Shown here: in pieces, positions 1 to 10,409 of the stretch | Numbering within the stretch: position 1 is the stretch's first letter | How the letters are laid out: every line of letters starts with the position of its first letter | From: Papilionanthe hookeriana x Papilionanthe teres | Taxonomy: Eukaryota > Streptophyta > Magnoliopsida > Asparagales > Orchidaceae | Assembly: GCA_022702705.1 (NCBI GenBank) | Contig: CM040433.1 | Coordinates: 16,500,682 to 16,564,681 of the forward strand | Reading direction: 5' to 3' | Length of the DNA stretch: 64,000 nucleotides | Position numbers and translations under genes: made by a program | The notes under the pieces: model-generated | Databases searched by the model: none | What the model was told of the DNA's origin: nothing | What the model saw: only the letters and a program-made list of their open reading frames with translations

Positions 1-1330
1 GCTTCAATGGTATTTCAGGGTTGGGCTGACCATGGGGTGGAGTTTGGGTTTGGCCATGTGTGAGGTGGCTCTCACATTAGGCTCCTCCGGTGACTAGGTC
101 GGCTGGCCAGGCTAGGGAAGGTGGCCAGTGGGTCGGGCGAGCCAGTGGCAGGCCATGACTACAATGGGTTTTAATGGTTAAGTCATTATGGCAAACATCC
201 CTTAGATTTAACCATTAAAAGTAGGAGATCCTCTAACTTAGAGGATCTTTGGTCCATGGCTCAACTATGGTGGGCTAGGTGCGTCTAGCCCAGTCCCTAG
301 GGTCAGTTTAGTGGTTGTGGAGGGGTTGGTTTTGTCACATTTGGTTCATTTTGGTGAATTTGTGCCATGGGTTCATTTGGGTCACTTTGGGTTCAAATTT
401 GGCTAACTTAGGTTTGAGCTTGAATTGAGGCCACGTGATTGAGCAATATTGTGTATGTGATTGCCATGAATGGTTTAGAGAAGGATTGGAGTGGTTTTGG
501 ATTAGTTTGGGGGATCAATTTGGCTTGATTTGGGATTTTGGTTAATTTGGGGGTAGGTTGGGTTAACTTCGGTTTAGGTTAGGCTAGGTTTGGTTCCAAG
601 GCCAATTGAAGGTTCCAAATCGTCTAGAGTGATGTCATAAAGAGTTCCCAACATCAATTGGGTAGAAATCTTTGGAGTAGGGCAATCAATTTGAGGAATT
701 TTTTAGATGTGTTTAATTTGGGCTATAATTGGGTGTTTTTGGTTTAAGTGGGTTTGAGTGAGACTTGGATCCAAATTGGGGGTAATTGATGGTTCAATTC
801 AGTTTAGGGGAGTATTATGAAGAGTTTGGGATTCAAATTATGGAGAAATTGATTGGTGTTATGTCAATTTGGGGATTTTGGGTCACTTGGGCAAAATTGG
901 AGATTTTAGATTTATGTGGAAATTAAACTCAAATTTGGATCAATTTGAGCTTGGAATGGTTTAATTTGGCATTGGATATGTTAAATTAAAGTTTAGAATT
1001 GAAATTGGGCAAGATTGGGGTCACTTGGGTAGTCATTAGGTTTAATTTGGGCACTTTTGGGTTAAATTGGGCTAAATTGGCTAATTGGGTCATGTGGTAG
1101 TTGAGAGAAATAAAATTAGGAATATTTGGGAGGTTTTGGGAATTTATAGGAATTTTTAGAATTTTTGAAATTTTTGGCTAAGAGGGGCATTCTGGTCATT
1201 TTGGAGATTTTTTGGGAATTTAGAAATTTTTGGTAATTTTGGTTAATTTAAGTGGTAGGAAGTATTTTGGAATGATTTTTGGAGAAAAATGGGTAATTTG
1301 GGTGATTTTGAAAATTTTGGGGAAGGGATT
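1..1330. other. T/G-rich non-coding sequence, unrecognised
   Basis: No reading frame here resembles a known protein. The + strand is dominated by short TTTGGG, TTGGGTTAA and AATTTTTGG runs from about 300 to 1320. The first 300 bases are richer in GC. The texture resembles the long non-coding parts of plant LTR retroelements, but I cannot match it to any element in this window. It ends near 1331, where similarity to the Athila-like LTR family begins. Confidence 0.4.
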
Positions 1331-2433
1331 GTAAGAGTGGAAGGGAAGTGAAAGATATCTTCTGATTGTCATTTCGAAGGAGAATTCTATGTGTTGTAAG
1401 AAAGGAAGAAATCCAGAGGAACTTCAAAGAGTTTGCTTAGGGAGAAATTTGAGATAAGTAGTGTTTATTTACTATAGTTTGTAGAACTTTTACTTTATTA
1501 TATGAAATCTAAGTTTATTGTGTCCTTTCCATGAATTCTGAGTAGTTGTTCTGTCTTTCTCCTTGTTTTGATGTTTTTGTGAAATGATTAAATGAATTAG
1601 TCTATTAAACAAGATATAAAGAAGTTGTGATGATACTATACCTAAACCTACTTTACTATACGAATTGGTCATTTGTATTATTAAAATCTGTGAAGAATTT
1701 TTAAGACCTGACCGTGGGCTTAGAATTCTTAACTAGTATGTATATATCACATTTCTCTTTGAAAGGTAGACGGGTAAATCCTTAAAAGGAGGAGTGCAAA
1801 TAAATAAGGAAACAATATTAATCAGATGTAGAATTGGAGATTTTAGAGTGATAGGCTAAAATCCTCAATTCGGTTCTATCGTTTGGGTGCTGATGTGTAG
1901 ATTGTTAGCCCTTAGGCGAGGGGAACGTGGGAGCTCCAAAGTGAGAGCCGGTATCCTCCCAGCCTAGCCGCAGATTCAGTAACCAAGCATACGATTAGTC
2001 AATGTTCTTTATGCCTGGACCAAAGGGTAAAGAATAGGAATGCTCCTATTTGGCACAACACAAAAAAAATAATTTTTATTATCATTTCACTTAAATATCT
2101 TAACAAAGGAGAAAGATTCTTGCTAATATATATTTGAACTTAACTTTAGTAGTATTAGTAATCTATTAGTAGAACTAGTTTAGATATAAGAACTTTATTA
2201 TTGATTGCATATTTGTGACAGATAGGCAAATTCGATTTAGTTGTAATTTTAACTTGGTTTATATAATCCTAGTTCGTGGGCTTTAATATTTTTCCCTGTG
2301 GAATCGATAACCAGAATTCCATTAGAGCTCTGTATTACTTGAGCGATACGTATACTTGCATTTAAAGGTAACTCTGTGATCAAAAATTTATAATATTTAA
2401 TTGTTACTAAAATTAGAATTACGCTCCTAATCA
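1331..2433 (+). repeat. 5' LTR of element 1, 3' portion only
   Basis: It shares blocks with the LTR at 21566-23230 in the same order: the GGAACTTCAA..GAGATAAGT block, the TATCCTCCCAGCCTAGCC block at about 1950, and CGATACGTATACTTGC at about 2345. It ends in TCA at 2433, six bases before a primer site. The first part of the LTR, including the GC-rich boxes, is missing: the sequence left of 1331 does not align to the LTR start. Confidence 0.7.
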
Positions 2434-2439
2434 AGTTTT

Positions 2440-2457
2440 TGGCACTGTTGCTGAAGA
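2440..2457 (+). other. Primer-binding site, decayed (tRNA-Asp type)
   Basis: TGGCACTGTTGCTGAAGA matches the intact site at 23237 (TGGCGCCGTTGCCGGGGA, complementary to the 3' end of plant tRNA-Asp) at 13 of 18 positions. All five differences are C to T or G to A. It sits six bases after the LTR end at 2433, the same distance as in the 21.5 kb family. Confidence 0.7.
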
Positions 2458-2528
2458 TTTATATCTTTTAATAGTGGTGTCGAATTCTTAGATATATAAG
2501 TATATTTAAAATCGCGGTTCAAGCCATT

Positions 2529-2546
2529 TCGCGTCGTTGCCGAGGA
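2529..2546 (+). other. Second primer-binding-site-like sequence
   Basis: TCGCGTCGTTGCCGAGGA matches the intact tRNA-Asp-type site at 15 of 18 positions, better than the site at 2440. The sequence before it (ATCGCGGTTCA, 2511-2521) resembles an LTR end, so an LTR-end plus primer-site unit seems to be present twice, 89 bp apart. Confidence 0.5.
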
Positions 2547-2647
2547 AAACATAATTAAAGTAACGGACAATTTAGGACTATTAGAAAAACTTTATGGAAT
2601 TGTAACTTATTTAGTTAGTTGTTTTATTGTGAACTGATTCCGATTGT

Positions 2648-2734
2648 ATGCACAAATTTGGTTCTGAAAATCTTATACCCTACGATTCAGAATTAGAACG
2701 CACTGTTAAGAGAATTAGAAAACTGAGAAAATAA
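2648..2734 (+). CDS. 28-codon leader ORF upstream of gag, element 1
   Basis: ATG to TAA encodes 28 residues with a basic end; the core is PYDSELERTVKRIRK. It ends 18 bases before the gag ATG at 2753 and lies in the same frame as gag, separated only by the TAA. The other Athila-like family has an ORF of identical length, the same core motif and the same spacing at 23371-23457. From memory, many Athila gag proteins begin with a similar P(F/Y)DxExERT motif continuous with gag, so this may be the gag N-terminus cut off by a stop, or a true leader peptide. Confidence 0.55.
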   Translation: MHKFGSENLIPYDSELERTVKRIRKLRK

Positions 2735-2752
2735 CCTATAAATTCTGAAATA

Positions 2753-4229
2753 ATGGAAAATAACATAAACAACCAAAGAATAGAAAATGAATTTCAATCT
2801 AGACCATTAAGAGATTACACTAACCCTACATTAGATGAAATTCACTTAACTATCCAAAATTCTGATGTAGCCGTTTATTCATTTAAGCTTAAACCTGCAA
2901 TTATCGAAATGGTACAAAACAATCAATTTGGTGGAACTTCAAATGAAGATCCTAATTTACATCTTGCAAGTTTCTTAGAAATTTATGCTATTTTAAGTAC
3001 GACAGAGTGTCAGATGATGTTGTCAGACTTAGACTCTTTCCTTTTTTGCTAAGGGATAAGGCTAAGGCTTGGTTAAATTTGTTAGCACCTGGATCTATTA
3101 GAACTTGGGAAGAACTTTCACAAAAATTCTTATCGAAATATTTTCCACCATCTAAGATTGCTAAGCTTAGAAAAGATATCTCATCTTTCAGTCAGTATGA
3201 GGGAGAATCGATATATGAATCTTGGGAAAGATTTAAAGAACTTCTTAGGAAATGTTCACATCATGCTTTATCAGATTGGTTAATTATTCAAACATTTTAT
3301 AATAGATTAGTAGGATCTCTTAGATCTATAATAGACGCTGCTGCTGATGGATCACTAATGTCTAAACCTTTTGAAGAAGCCTATGCGTTAATAGAAGAAA
3401 TGGCTACCAATAATTCTCAATGGCCTGCTGAAAGTGTAAATCCTAAGAGAGTAGCCAGTATTCATGATTCTGATGCTTTAACTATGATTGTTTCTCAAAT
3501 TGCTGCTCTTTCAAAGAAAATAGATCAATACGGAATGAATCGTTCTCAAACACCTCCTGTGTTAGTAGAAAATTCATTAGGACAAATCTTAGATGCTCAA
3601 TCTTCATATGAAACTATAAATGTAATAAATAATAGACAAAATAATCCTTATTCAAACTATTATAATTCAGGTTGGAAGAATCATCCAAACTTTAATTGGA
3701 GTAATCAAAATAATAATGTTAATCCTCAGTGGGGGAACAATCCAGTAAACCTATTAGGAAATAAAAATAATTAATTAATTCTAATTATAGACCTTCTAAT
3801 CCACCAGGTTTTTATAATAATTTCCAATTTATGGAGAAGAAGTTGTCTATGGAAGAATTAGTTTTGAATATGGGTAATCAATTACAAAATTAAGAAAATG
3901 CTATTAAAAACATAGAAAACCAATTATGATAAATTGCTTCTGCATTAAGTAATAGACCTGTTGGAACTTTACCTAGTAATGTTGTAGCAAATCCTAAAGA
4001 TCAAGGAAAAGAACAAATCAAAATTATTCAATTGAGAAGTGGAAAAGAGTTAGAAACAAGAGTTCAAAAGGAAACTGTAATTGAAAAGGAAAAAGAAGAA
4101 ACTGAAGGAGAAAACAAAAGTTTATATCCTGATTTTCCTCTGAAACCAATGAAAATTACTGTTGAAAAACCACCTCTACCATTTCTTCAAAGATTAAAGC
4201 AACAAGATAAAGGAAAAAATATTTGCTAA
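2753..4229 (+). pseudogene. Athila-type gag, element 1
   Basis: Gag coats the element RNA in virus-like particles. The conserved core reads RPLRDYTNP, then PNLHLASFLE, RLRLFPFLLRDKAKAWLN, ELSQKFLSKYFPPSK and W.RFKELLRKCPHH-type motifs, as in plant retrotransposon gag. The C-terminal part is rich in N, Y and W (YYNSGWKNHPNFNW) with no CCHC zinc knuckle, which fits Athila. A frameshift lies near 3000-3010, where the frame passes from the ORF starting at 2753 to the next one. Stops follow at 3772-3774, 3892 and about 3928. The tail (LRSGKELETRVQKE, then PPLPFLQRLKQQ) leads towards protease. Confidence 0.85.
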
Positions 4230-4242
4230 ATTCTTAGACATT

Positions 4243-5139
4243 TTGAAAAAATTGTCAATAAATATTCCTTTTGTTGAAGCTTTAGAACAAATGTCTGATT
4301 ATGTTAAATTTATGAAGGATATACTCAACAAAAAGAGGAAGTTACTAGATCATGAGATCATTACAATTAGTGAAGAGTGTAGTCGTTATAATTCGAGAAA
4401 ACTTCCTGAAAAACTTAAAGATCCTGGTAGTTTCACTATCACGTGTGCTATTGGTGAAAAATTTTATGGGCGAGCATTATGTGATTTGGGAGCTAGCATA
4501 AATTTGATGCCTCTATCAACTTTTAAAAGAATAGAAATTGGAGAGATATCACCAACTTCTGTATTTCTACAGTTAGCTGATCGATCTATTACACATCCTA
4601 AGGGAGTTGTAGAAGTTGTTCTGGTCAAGGTTGATAAGTTTATTTTTCCTGTAGACTTTAGCATTCTAGATATGAAAGAAGATAAAGAAATTTCAATCAT
4701 TTTAAGAAGACCATTCCTAGCTACAAGAAGAGCTATGATAGACGTTCAAAAAGGATAATTGACTATGAAAGTAAATGATCAAGAAGTAACCTTTAACATC
4801 TCAAAGTCACTTAAATATCCATCAATTGAAAAAGATGAATGTTTTAGAATGTATATATGTGATTATCTAAGAAAAGAATGGTTCAAAGAAAACTATGAAG
4901 AAAAGGAAGATATAGAAAAAGATAATTTTGAAGAAATTGAAAGTGAAGAAGCTGATTTTATTCAGGAAAAATATGAAACACTCAATTCAACTACACCAGA
5001 AAATGAAATATTAATTCCATCTGCTGTAAAACCCCCTGAACTTGAATTAAAGAATCTTCCAATTCATTTGAAGTATGTATTTTTAGGAGAGTTTTCAACA
5101 TTACCAGTAATTGTATCTTCAAACTTAAATGAAATTTAA
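4243..5139 (+). pseudogene. Athila-type aspartic protease, element 1
   Basis: The protease cleaves the Gag-Pol polyprotein. The active-site region reads ALCDLGASINLMP (about 4480-4515), where retroviral enzymes have DTG or DSG; the D-x-GAS form is usual in plant Ty3 elements. It is followed by FIFPVDFSILDM and the flap/core motif ISIILRRPFLAT (usual form IILGRPFLAT, so the G is changed to R). A stop at 4756-4758 separates it from an acidic linker (4759-5139) leading to RT. A frameshift near 4230 separates it from gag. Confidence 0.8.
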
Positions 5140-5154
5140 GAACAAAAACTAATT

Positions 5155-6529
5155 GCTACATTAAAAAAATATAAAAGAGCTTTTGGTTGGACTCTAGCTG
5201 ATATTAAAGGAATTAGTCCTTCGATTTGTATGCACAGAATATTATTAAATGAAGAACATAAACCAAGAATTGACCATCAAAGGAGACTGAACCCTTTAAT
5301 GAAAGAGGTAGTTAAAAAAGAGATTTTAAAATGGTTAGATGTTGGAATTATATATCATATTTCGGATAGTACTTGGGTAAGTCCAATTCATTGTGTTCCC
5401 AAGAAAGGAGGAATAACTGTTGAAGAAAATAAAAATGATGAATTAATACCTATCAGACAAGTTTCTGGATGGTGTATTTGTATTGACTATCAAAAATTAA
5501 ATGCCGCCACCCGGAAAGATCACTTTCCTCTTCCTTTCTTAGACCAAATGCTGGATAGACTTGCTGGACACAAGTACTACTATTTTCTTGATGAATATAC
5601 TGGTTACCATCAAATACCTATTGCTCCTGAGGATCAAGAGAAAACCACTTTTACTAGTCCTTATGGAACTTTTGCTTTTCAAAGAATGTCTTTTAGATTA
5701 TGTAATGCAGCTGCAAAATTCCAAAGATGTATGATGTCTATTTTTATTAAATTAAAAGACAATGGAATAAAAGTATTTATGGATGATTTCTCTGTGTTTG
5801 GAACATCATTTGACGCATGCTTAAATCATCTTGAAAAAGTTTTGGAGCTATACGAAAAAACTAATTTAGTTCTAAATTGGGAGAAATGTCAATTTATGGT
5901 TGTAGGAGGAATTGTGTTAGGACATAAAATTTTAGAAAATGGCATGGAAGTAGATCCTGCAAAAATTCAATTAATAGCTAAATTACCACCTCCTACTACA
6001 GTGAGAGGGGTAAGAAGTTTTCTTGGACATGTTGATTTCTACAGGCACTATATTAAAGATTTTTCAAAAATTACAAAACCTCTATGCCAAGTTTTAGAAA
6101 AAGACAAGAAATTTGAATTTACTGAAGAATGCTTGAATTTCTTTGAATTATTAAAGGAAAAACTAATCAAAACACCTGTAATAGTTTCACCTGACTGAGA
6201 GAAACCGTTCGAACTAATGTGTGATGCTAGTGATTATGCTATTAGAGCTGTTCTTGGTCAAAGATATGACAATTTTTAAGGTTATATACTATGCTAGTAG
6301 AACTCTTAATGATGCTCAAATTAACTATACATTTACTGAAAAAGAGTTATTGGCTATTGTATATGCTTTTGATAAATTTAGATCATATTTAATTGGAACT
6401 AAATGTATTGTGCATACTGATCATTCGGCTATTAAATATCTGATGCAAAAGATGGATACTAAACCAAGATTAATTAGATGGGTACTTTTAATGCAAGAAT
6501 TTGATTTTGCGGTGATTGATAGAAAATGA
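5155..6529 (+). pseudogene. Reverse transcriptase and RNase H, element 1
   Basis: The RT copies the genomic RNA and RNase H removes the RNA strand. Visible RT motifs are HRILLNEEHKP, WVSPIHCVPKKGG, CIDYQKLNAATRKDHFPLPF, YTGYHQIPIAPEDQEKTTF and the catalytic FMDDFSVFG (about 5776-5805). The frame from 5230 is open for over 320 codons to a TGA at 6196-6198 where a tryptophan codon is expected (SPDW). RNase H continues with CDASDYAIRAVLGQ, a frameshift near 6270, then YYASRTLNDAQINYTFTEKELLAIVYAF and VHTDHSAIKYL, ending at a stop at 6527-6529. Confidence 0.9.
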
Positions 6530-7941
6530 ACTGAAAATCAAATTGCTGATTATTTGTCGAGACTAGAATATAATGAAATATCTAACACCGACAATGAAAT
6601 AATAAACAGTTTCCATAATGAACAACTTTATAATATTAGTGAGTGGAAAATACATTGGTATGCTGATATAGTAAATTATTTAGTAAGTGATATTTTGCTA
6701 CATATGCTAACATTGCAGCAACAGAAAAAATTTGTTCATGATTCAAAATCATATTTTTGGGATGAACCATACTTATAGAAACAACATAATGACCTTATTA
6801 TTAGGAGATGCGTGTCTTATGAAGAAACTGAACAGATTATTCAAAAATGTCATCATTCTGATTTTAGAGGATATTTTGAGATTGACAAAACTGCATATAA
6901 AATTTTACAAGCTGGATTTTATTGGCCTACTCTTTTTAGATATGTTTACAGATATATAAAAAAATATGATAGATGCCAACGAGTAGGTAATATATCTATA
7001 AGAAATGAAATGCCTATGAATTTCATATTAGAATTTAAGATTTTTGATGTTTGGGGATTAGATTTCATGGTACAATTTATTCCTTCTTTTGGTAACCTAT
7101 ATATTTTGATTGCGGTTGATTATGTATCAAAGTGGATTGAAGCACAAACTTTACCTCGTTGTGATGCTAAAAGTGTTTCAAAATTCTTAATGAAAAATAT
7201 TTTCACAAGATATGGTATGTCGAGAGTGATTATCACTGACGGAGGATCCCATTTTAGGAATAAATACATTCATAGATTGGCAGAAAAGTTTAGTATTGTT
7301 CATAAATTCTCTACTGCCTATCATCCTCAAACTAGTGGTTTAGCTGAAGTTTCTAATCGTGAGATCAAACAAATTTGAGAAAAAAATGTAAATCTTAATA
7401 GAGTAGATTGGTCTGCTAGACTAGATACTGCATTATGGGCATACAAGACTGCTTATAAAAATCTTATTGGTATGACTCCTTACAGACTTATATATGGGAA
7501 AACTTGTCACTTACTAGTATAATTGGAGCATAAAGCATATTGGGCAATTAAAGAATTCAATTATAATTTGAAAAATGCTGGTGAGAAGAGAATGCTACAA
7601 TTGAATGAATTAGAAGAATTAAGAAATAAATCTTACAATAAAAATAGAATTTATAAGGAAAACTGAAGTTAAGACATCATCGGAAGATTAACCGAAAGAA
7701 CTTTGAACCAGGGAAAGAAGTTTTGCTTTATAATACAATGTTGAAATTATTTCCTGGGAAATTGAAGTCTCGTTGGTTAGGACCCTTTATTGTGACTCAA
7801 GTTTATACTTATGGAGCAATTGAAATTGAAGATCCTAAGATTGGGAATAGATTTAAAGTAAATGGACATAGATTAAAACCATGTTTTGAGGGTAAAAGAT
7901 CAAATTTTAAAGAGGTTTTAATGCTCAGTCAACCTGAATAA
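6530..7941 (+). pseudogene. Integrase, element 1
   Basis: Integrase joins the cDNA to host DNA. The zinc-binding region (about 6845-6975) is damaged: FRGYFEIDK has Y where GGHF is usual, and KKYDRCQ has Y where a zinc cysteine (CDRC) is usual. The catalytic core keeps VWGLDFM, then IITDGGSHFRN and a NREIK segment giving D, D and E. Stops lie at 6776-6778, 7376-7378 and about 7520. The C-terminal part (7723-7941) has the GPF/Y module SRWLGPFIVTQV and the end motif FKEVLMLSQPE. Confidence 0.85.
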
Positions 7942-8163
7942 TACCTAAATAGGTCGGGCTGACGATGTTAAACCAAGCGCTTTATGAGAGACAACGCATA
8001 GTTATCTTTAATGGTTGTGTGTTTGTTTGAAGTTATTGTTAATTTGTAGTAATATTAAGTCCTACTACTCATATTTACTCTTTGATTATCATAGAATTTG
8101 AATCGATAGAGAAAAAATTTAGAATGTATTAGATCACAGCATTTTTATGCAAATTTTTGCTTA

Positions 8164-8272
8164 GGGCGCCGACGGCGTGCTCGAAGCCGCCGACGGTGGG
8201 TTTTTCTCGAGAGCTCTGGTATTTAATTGCATAAGGCTCTCCGACGGTGCCTTCGAGGTCGCTGACAGTCGG
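8164..8272 (+). promoter_or_regulatory. GC-rich palindromic module upstream of ORF A, element 1
   Basis: Two paired boxes of type GCCGCCGACGG (8164-8201 and 8237-8272) stand out from A/T-rich surroundings. Between them is TTTTTCTCGAGAGCTCTGG. The same arrangement of box, a TTTTCCCGAGAG-like spacer, and box occurs before ORF B and in the LTR. The function is unknown; promoter or structural RNA are inferences. Confidence 0.45.
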
Positions 8273-8507
8273 ATCGGCGAGTGGACAGTTTTTCGTGTTC
8301 AAAATGACGGTTTTTGAAGGTTTTTAGTGAATTCTAACTTTATAAACTCCTATGGATGGTTCCTAATGACTCAAAACTCCCAAAAATGAATGGATACTCT
8401 CTCAAATCCTTCTCAAGTGTCTTCTAATTCGATTGATAACCCAAGATTTCGAGTGTACAACCGGAGAAAGCTCGTTAGTGCGGAGGCGCAGTGACTTTTC
8501 AATAAGG

Positions 8508-9572
8508 TAATCTCGAAGAGAAGATTGATTAAAGAAAGAAGATTTGTCAATAGAGGACAAAGTAATCCTTCGTTACCAATTGAAGAAATGATTGTGCGGA
8601 GAAGATGAGAAGTGTTTTGCTACACTACTGCCGCAATAGTCGTTCTAGTGGTTAAAGATTTCTACGCCAATTTACATGGAATCAACCAAGGAAGCGTTTA
8701 TGTGCGAGGTAGGTGGATTACATTCAATTCTATAAGAATTAATGAGTTTTATATGCTTGAGATTGTTCCATTCTGTTATTATTCGAATTTCGTGTCGAAG
8801 AGAGAAAAGATGAATGAAATATACCAATATTTGACGGACGAAACCGATGACTGGGAAATTAGAGAATACGGGTATGTTAGTTTCTCTGCAACACTTTTAA
8901 ATCTTGTATCGAAACATTGGCACTTTTTTATCTCTGCGAAGTTATTGCCAACGATGAAAATTGGCAAAGTCACGAAAGAAAGTGCAATTTTGAACTACTG
9001 CATTCAAATGGGATGGACCATTGATATTGGATCGATTATTGTAAAATCTGTTTATTGCCTGATCGTTCAATGATCATCCCAAGGGCTTGGTCATCCTTCC
9101 ACAATTTTCTCGATTTGAAGTATTTTTCAAGTTTCGTGCGAAGTTTGGGAGAAGATACTGCTACCCTGGAAACCATTAGACCCAACTCAGATGTTCCTCG
9201 TCAATGATGGAGAGAGTGATGTAAGCTTGATTATGGACCAAGCATCGCATAATTCTGTTCCAGTTCAACCATTAGTAGCAGACAAGACACCGATGCTCTT
9301 GCATAAAATCAAGAATCTGGAGAATCAGGTACAAAACTTAACGAGTACAGTTAGTAACGTCTGATTTCTTTAATCACATCGATTAGAGAATGAAAGAACA
9401 TTTTGATCATACTGGGCAATTCAAAGCGAGTTTGGTGCGATTGATGAAAAGGATGGGATTGATCGATAAAGATTCAACTAAAGAATTCCCATTCCGACCT
9501 TTTTATAACGTCCACATTCAAGCAATGGGAGATATCAGAGGAGAGATTGGCACTAGTTCTGAAGAGTACTAG
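8508..9572 (+). pseudogene. ORF A, env-position protein of unknown function, element 1
   Basis: It lies after integrase, where Athila elements carry an extra ORF often called env-like. The conserved stretch is EVFCYTTAAIVVLVVKDFYANL, then VYVRGRWITF, INEFYMLE, YLTDETDDWEIREYG, KHWHFFISAKLLPT and KVTKESAILNYCIQ. It resembles what is annotated in plants as a putative plant transposon protein domain (family name from memory). The last part ends at 9572 (GEIGTSSEEY). I see no signal peptide or hydrophobic segment long enough to be a convincing membrane anchor. Damage: a TGA at 8606-8608 just before EVFCYTT, a stop at 9071-9073 and further breaks between 9080 and 9390. Homologous to ORF B of the same element. 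Confidence 0.7.
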
Positions 9573-9958
9573 ACTTTATTCTGTTGTGTTTAATTTGAAC
9601 AATGTTTGTATGTCTGTGTGTGTGTTTGATTTCTTTAGTTTTCTTTTTAATCTCAGTATAGATGAGATTAAATTTGAAATGTTTGTTTTCAGCGTTTTGA
9701 GTGTTGTGGTTTGGATTGCGACGCTAATTATTTGGATTTAGGTTTAAAAAATACCTACTCTTGTGTGTTATGTATTGTGTGTTGCAAACACTTGAATTTA
9801 ATATATAAATGTGAAGTTTTGTTGTGTGAACATTTATTTGTGTTAATACATCACTTAATCACTTAAAATATATGATATAAAGGATCGAATGGATGACGAC
9901 GAGGCTTAAAAATTGATTGAAATCACAAAAATTAAAAAATGATCAATTTTTAAGAATC
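9573..9958 (+). other. Spacer between ORF A and the ORF B module, element 1
   Basis: T/G-rich non-coding DNA with repeated TGTTTG and TGTGTTT strings. The equivalent spacers at 30259-30655 and 36759-37155 have the same texture. No gene or clear signal seen. Confidence 0.5.
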
Positions 9959-10048
9959 TCGCCGACGGCGAGCTTAAGGCCGCCGCGGCGCAATTTTCCC
10001 TAGAAGAATAGGAAATTAATTCAAGAGAGCTCGCCGACGGCGCGATCT
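9959..10048 (+). promoter_or_regulatory. GC-rich palindromic module upstream of ORF B, element 1
   Basis: Boxes CGCCGACGGCGAGC (from 9961), GGCCGCCGCGGCGC (about 9979) and CTCGCCGACGGCGCG (about 10030), with TTTTCCCTAGAAG and GAGAGCTC in the spacer. It is the third copy in this element of the module seen at 8164 and in the LTR at 13139. Confidence 0.45.
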
Positions 10049-10201
10049 TAAAAACTACTTATTTACCGTGATTTTGACTGGTCAAATGCCACTATTCATC
10101 ATCATCTTTCCTATTTACCCAAAAAGTCGACCTATGGCTTAAGAGATCTTGGATTTGGAGCGATTTCAACAAAATCTAACACCGGATTTCATCTTCCCTT
10201 G

Positions 10202-10401
10202 GTAAGAGCTTCACTCCTATGTAAAATTTTTTTATTTTCACCATGAATTTCTTCCACATTAAGAAATTTTGGAAAAATTGAAAATGTGGAGAAAAACTTA
10301 GAAGGAATTCATGGAAATTGATTTAGATTGTTTTAAACCACCTTTAGAAGTCATTGTATTGTTATTTTGGAGATTAGTTTGGAATTTTTATGATTTGATA
10401 G
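10202..10401 (+). other. Candidate leader intron upstream of ORF B, element 1
   Basis: CTTGGTAAGAGCTTCACT (10198-10215) fits a plant 5' splice site after the G at 10201. A possible 3' splice site, TTTGATAG, ends at 10401, nine bases before the ORF B ATG. The length would be 200 nt, A/T-rich. The donor block is identical in the other family (30896, 37417), where the same reading gives 197 nt. Inferred from sequence only. Confidence 0.4.
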
Positions 10402-10409
10402 ATCGAACT

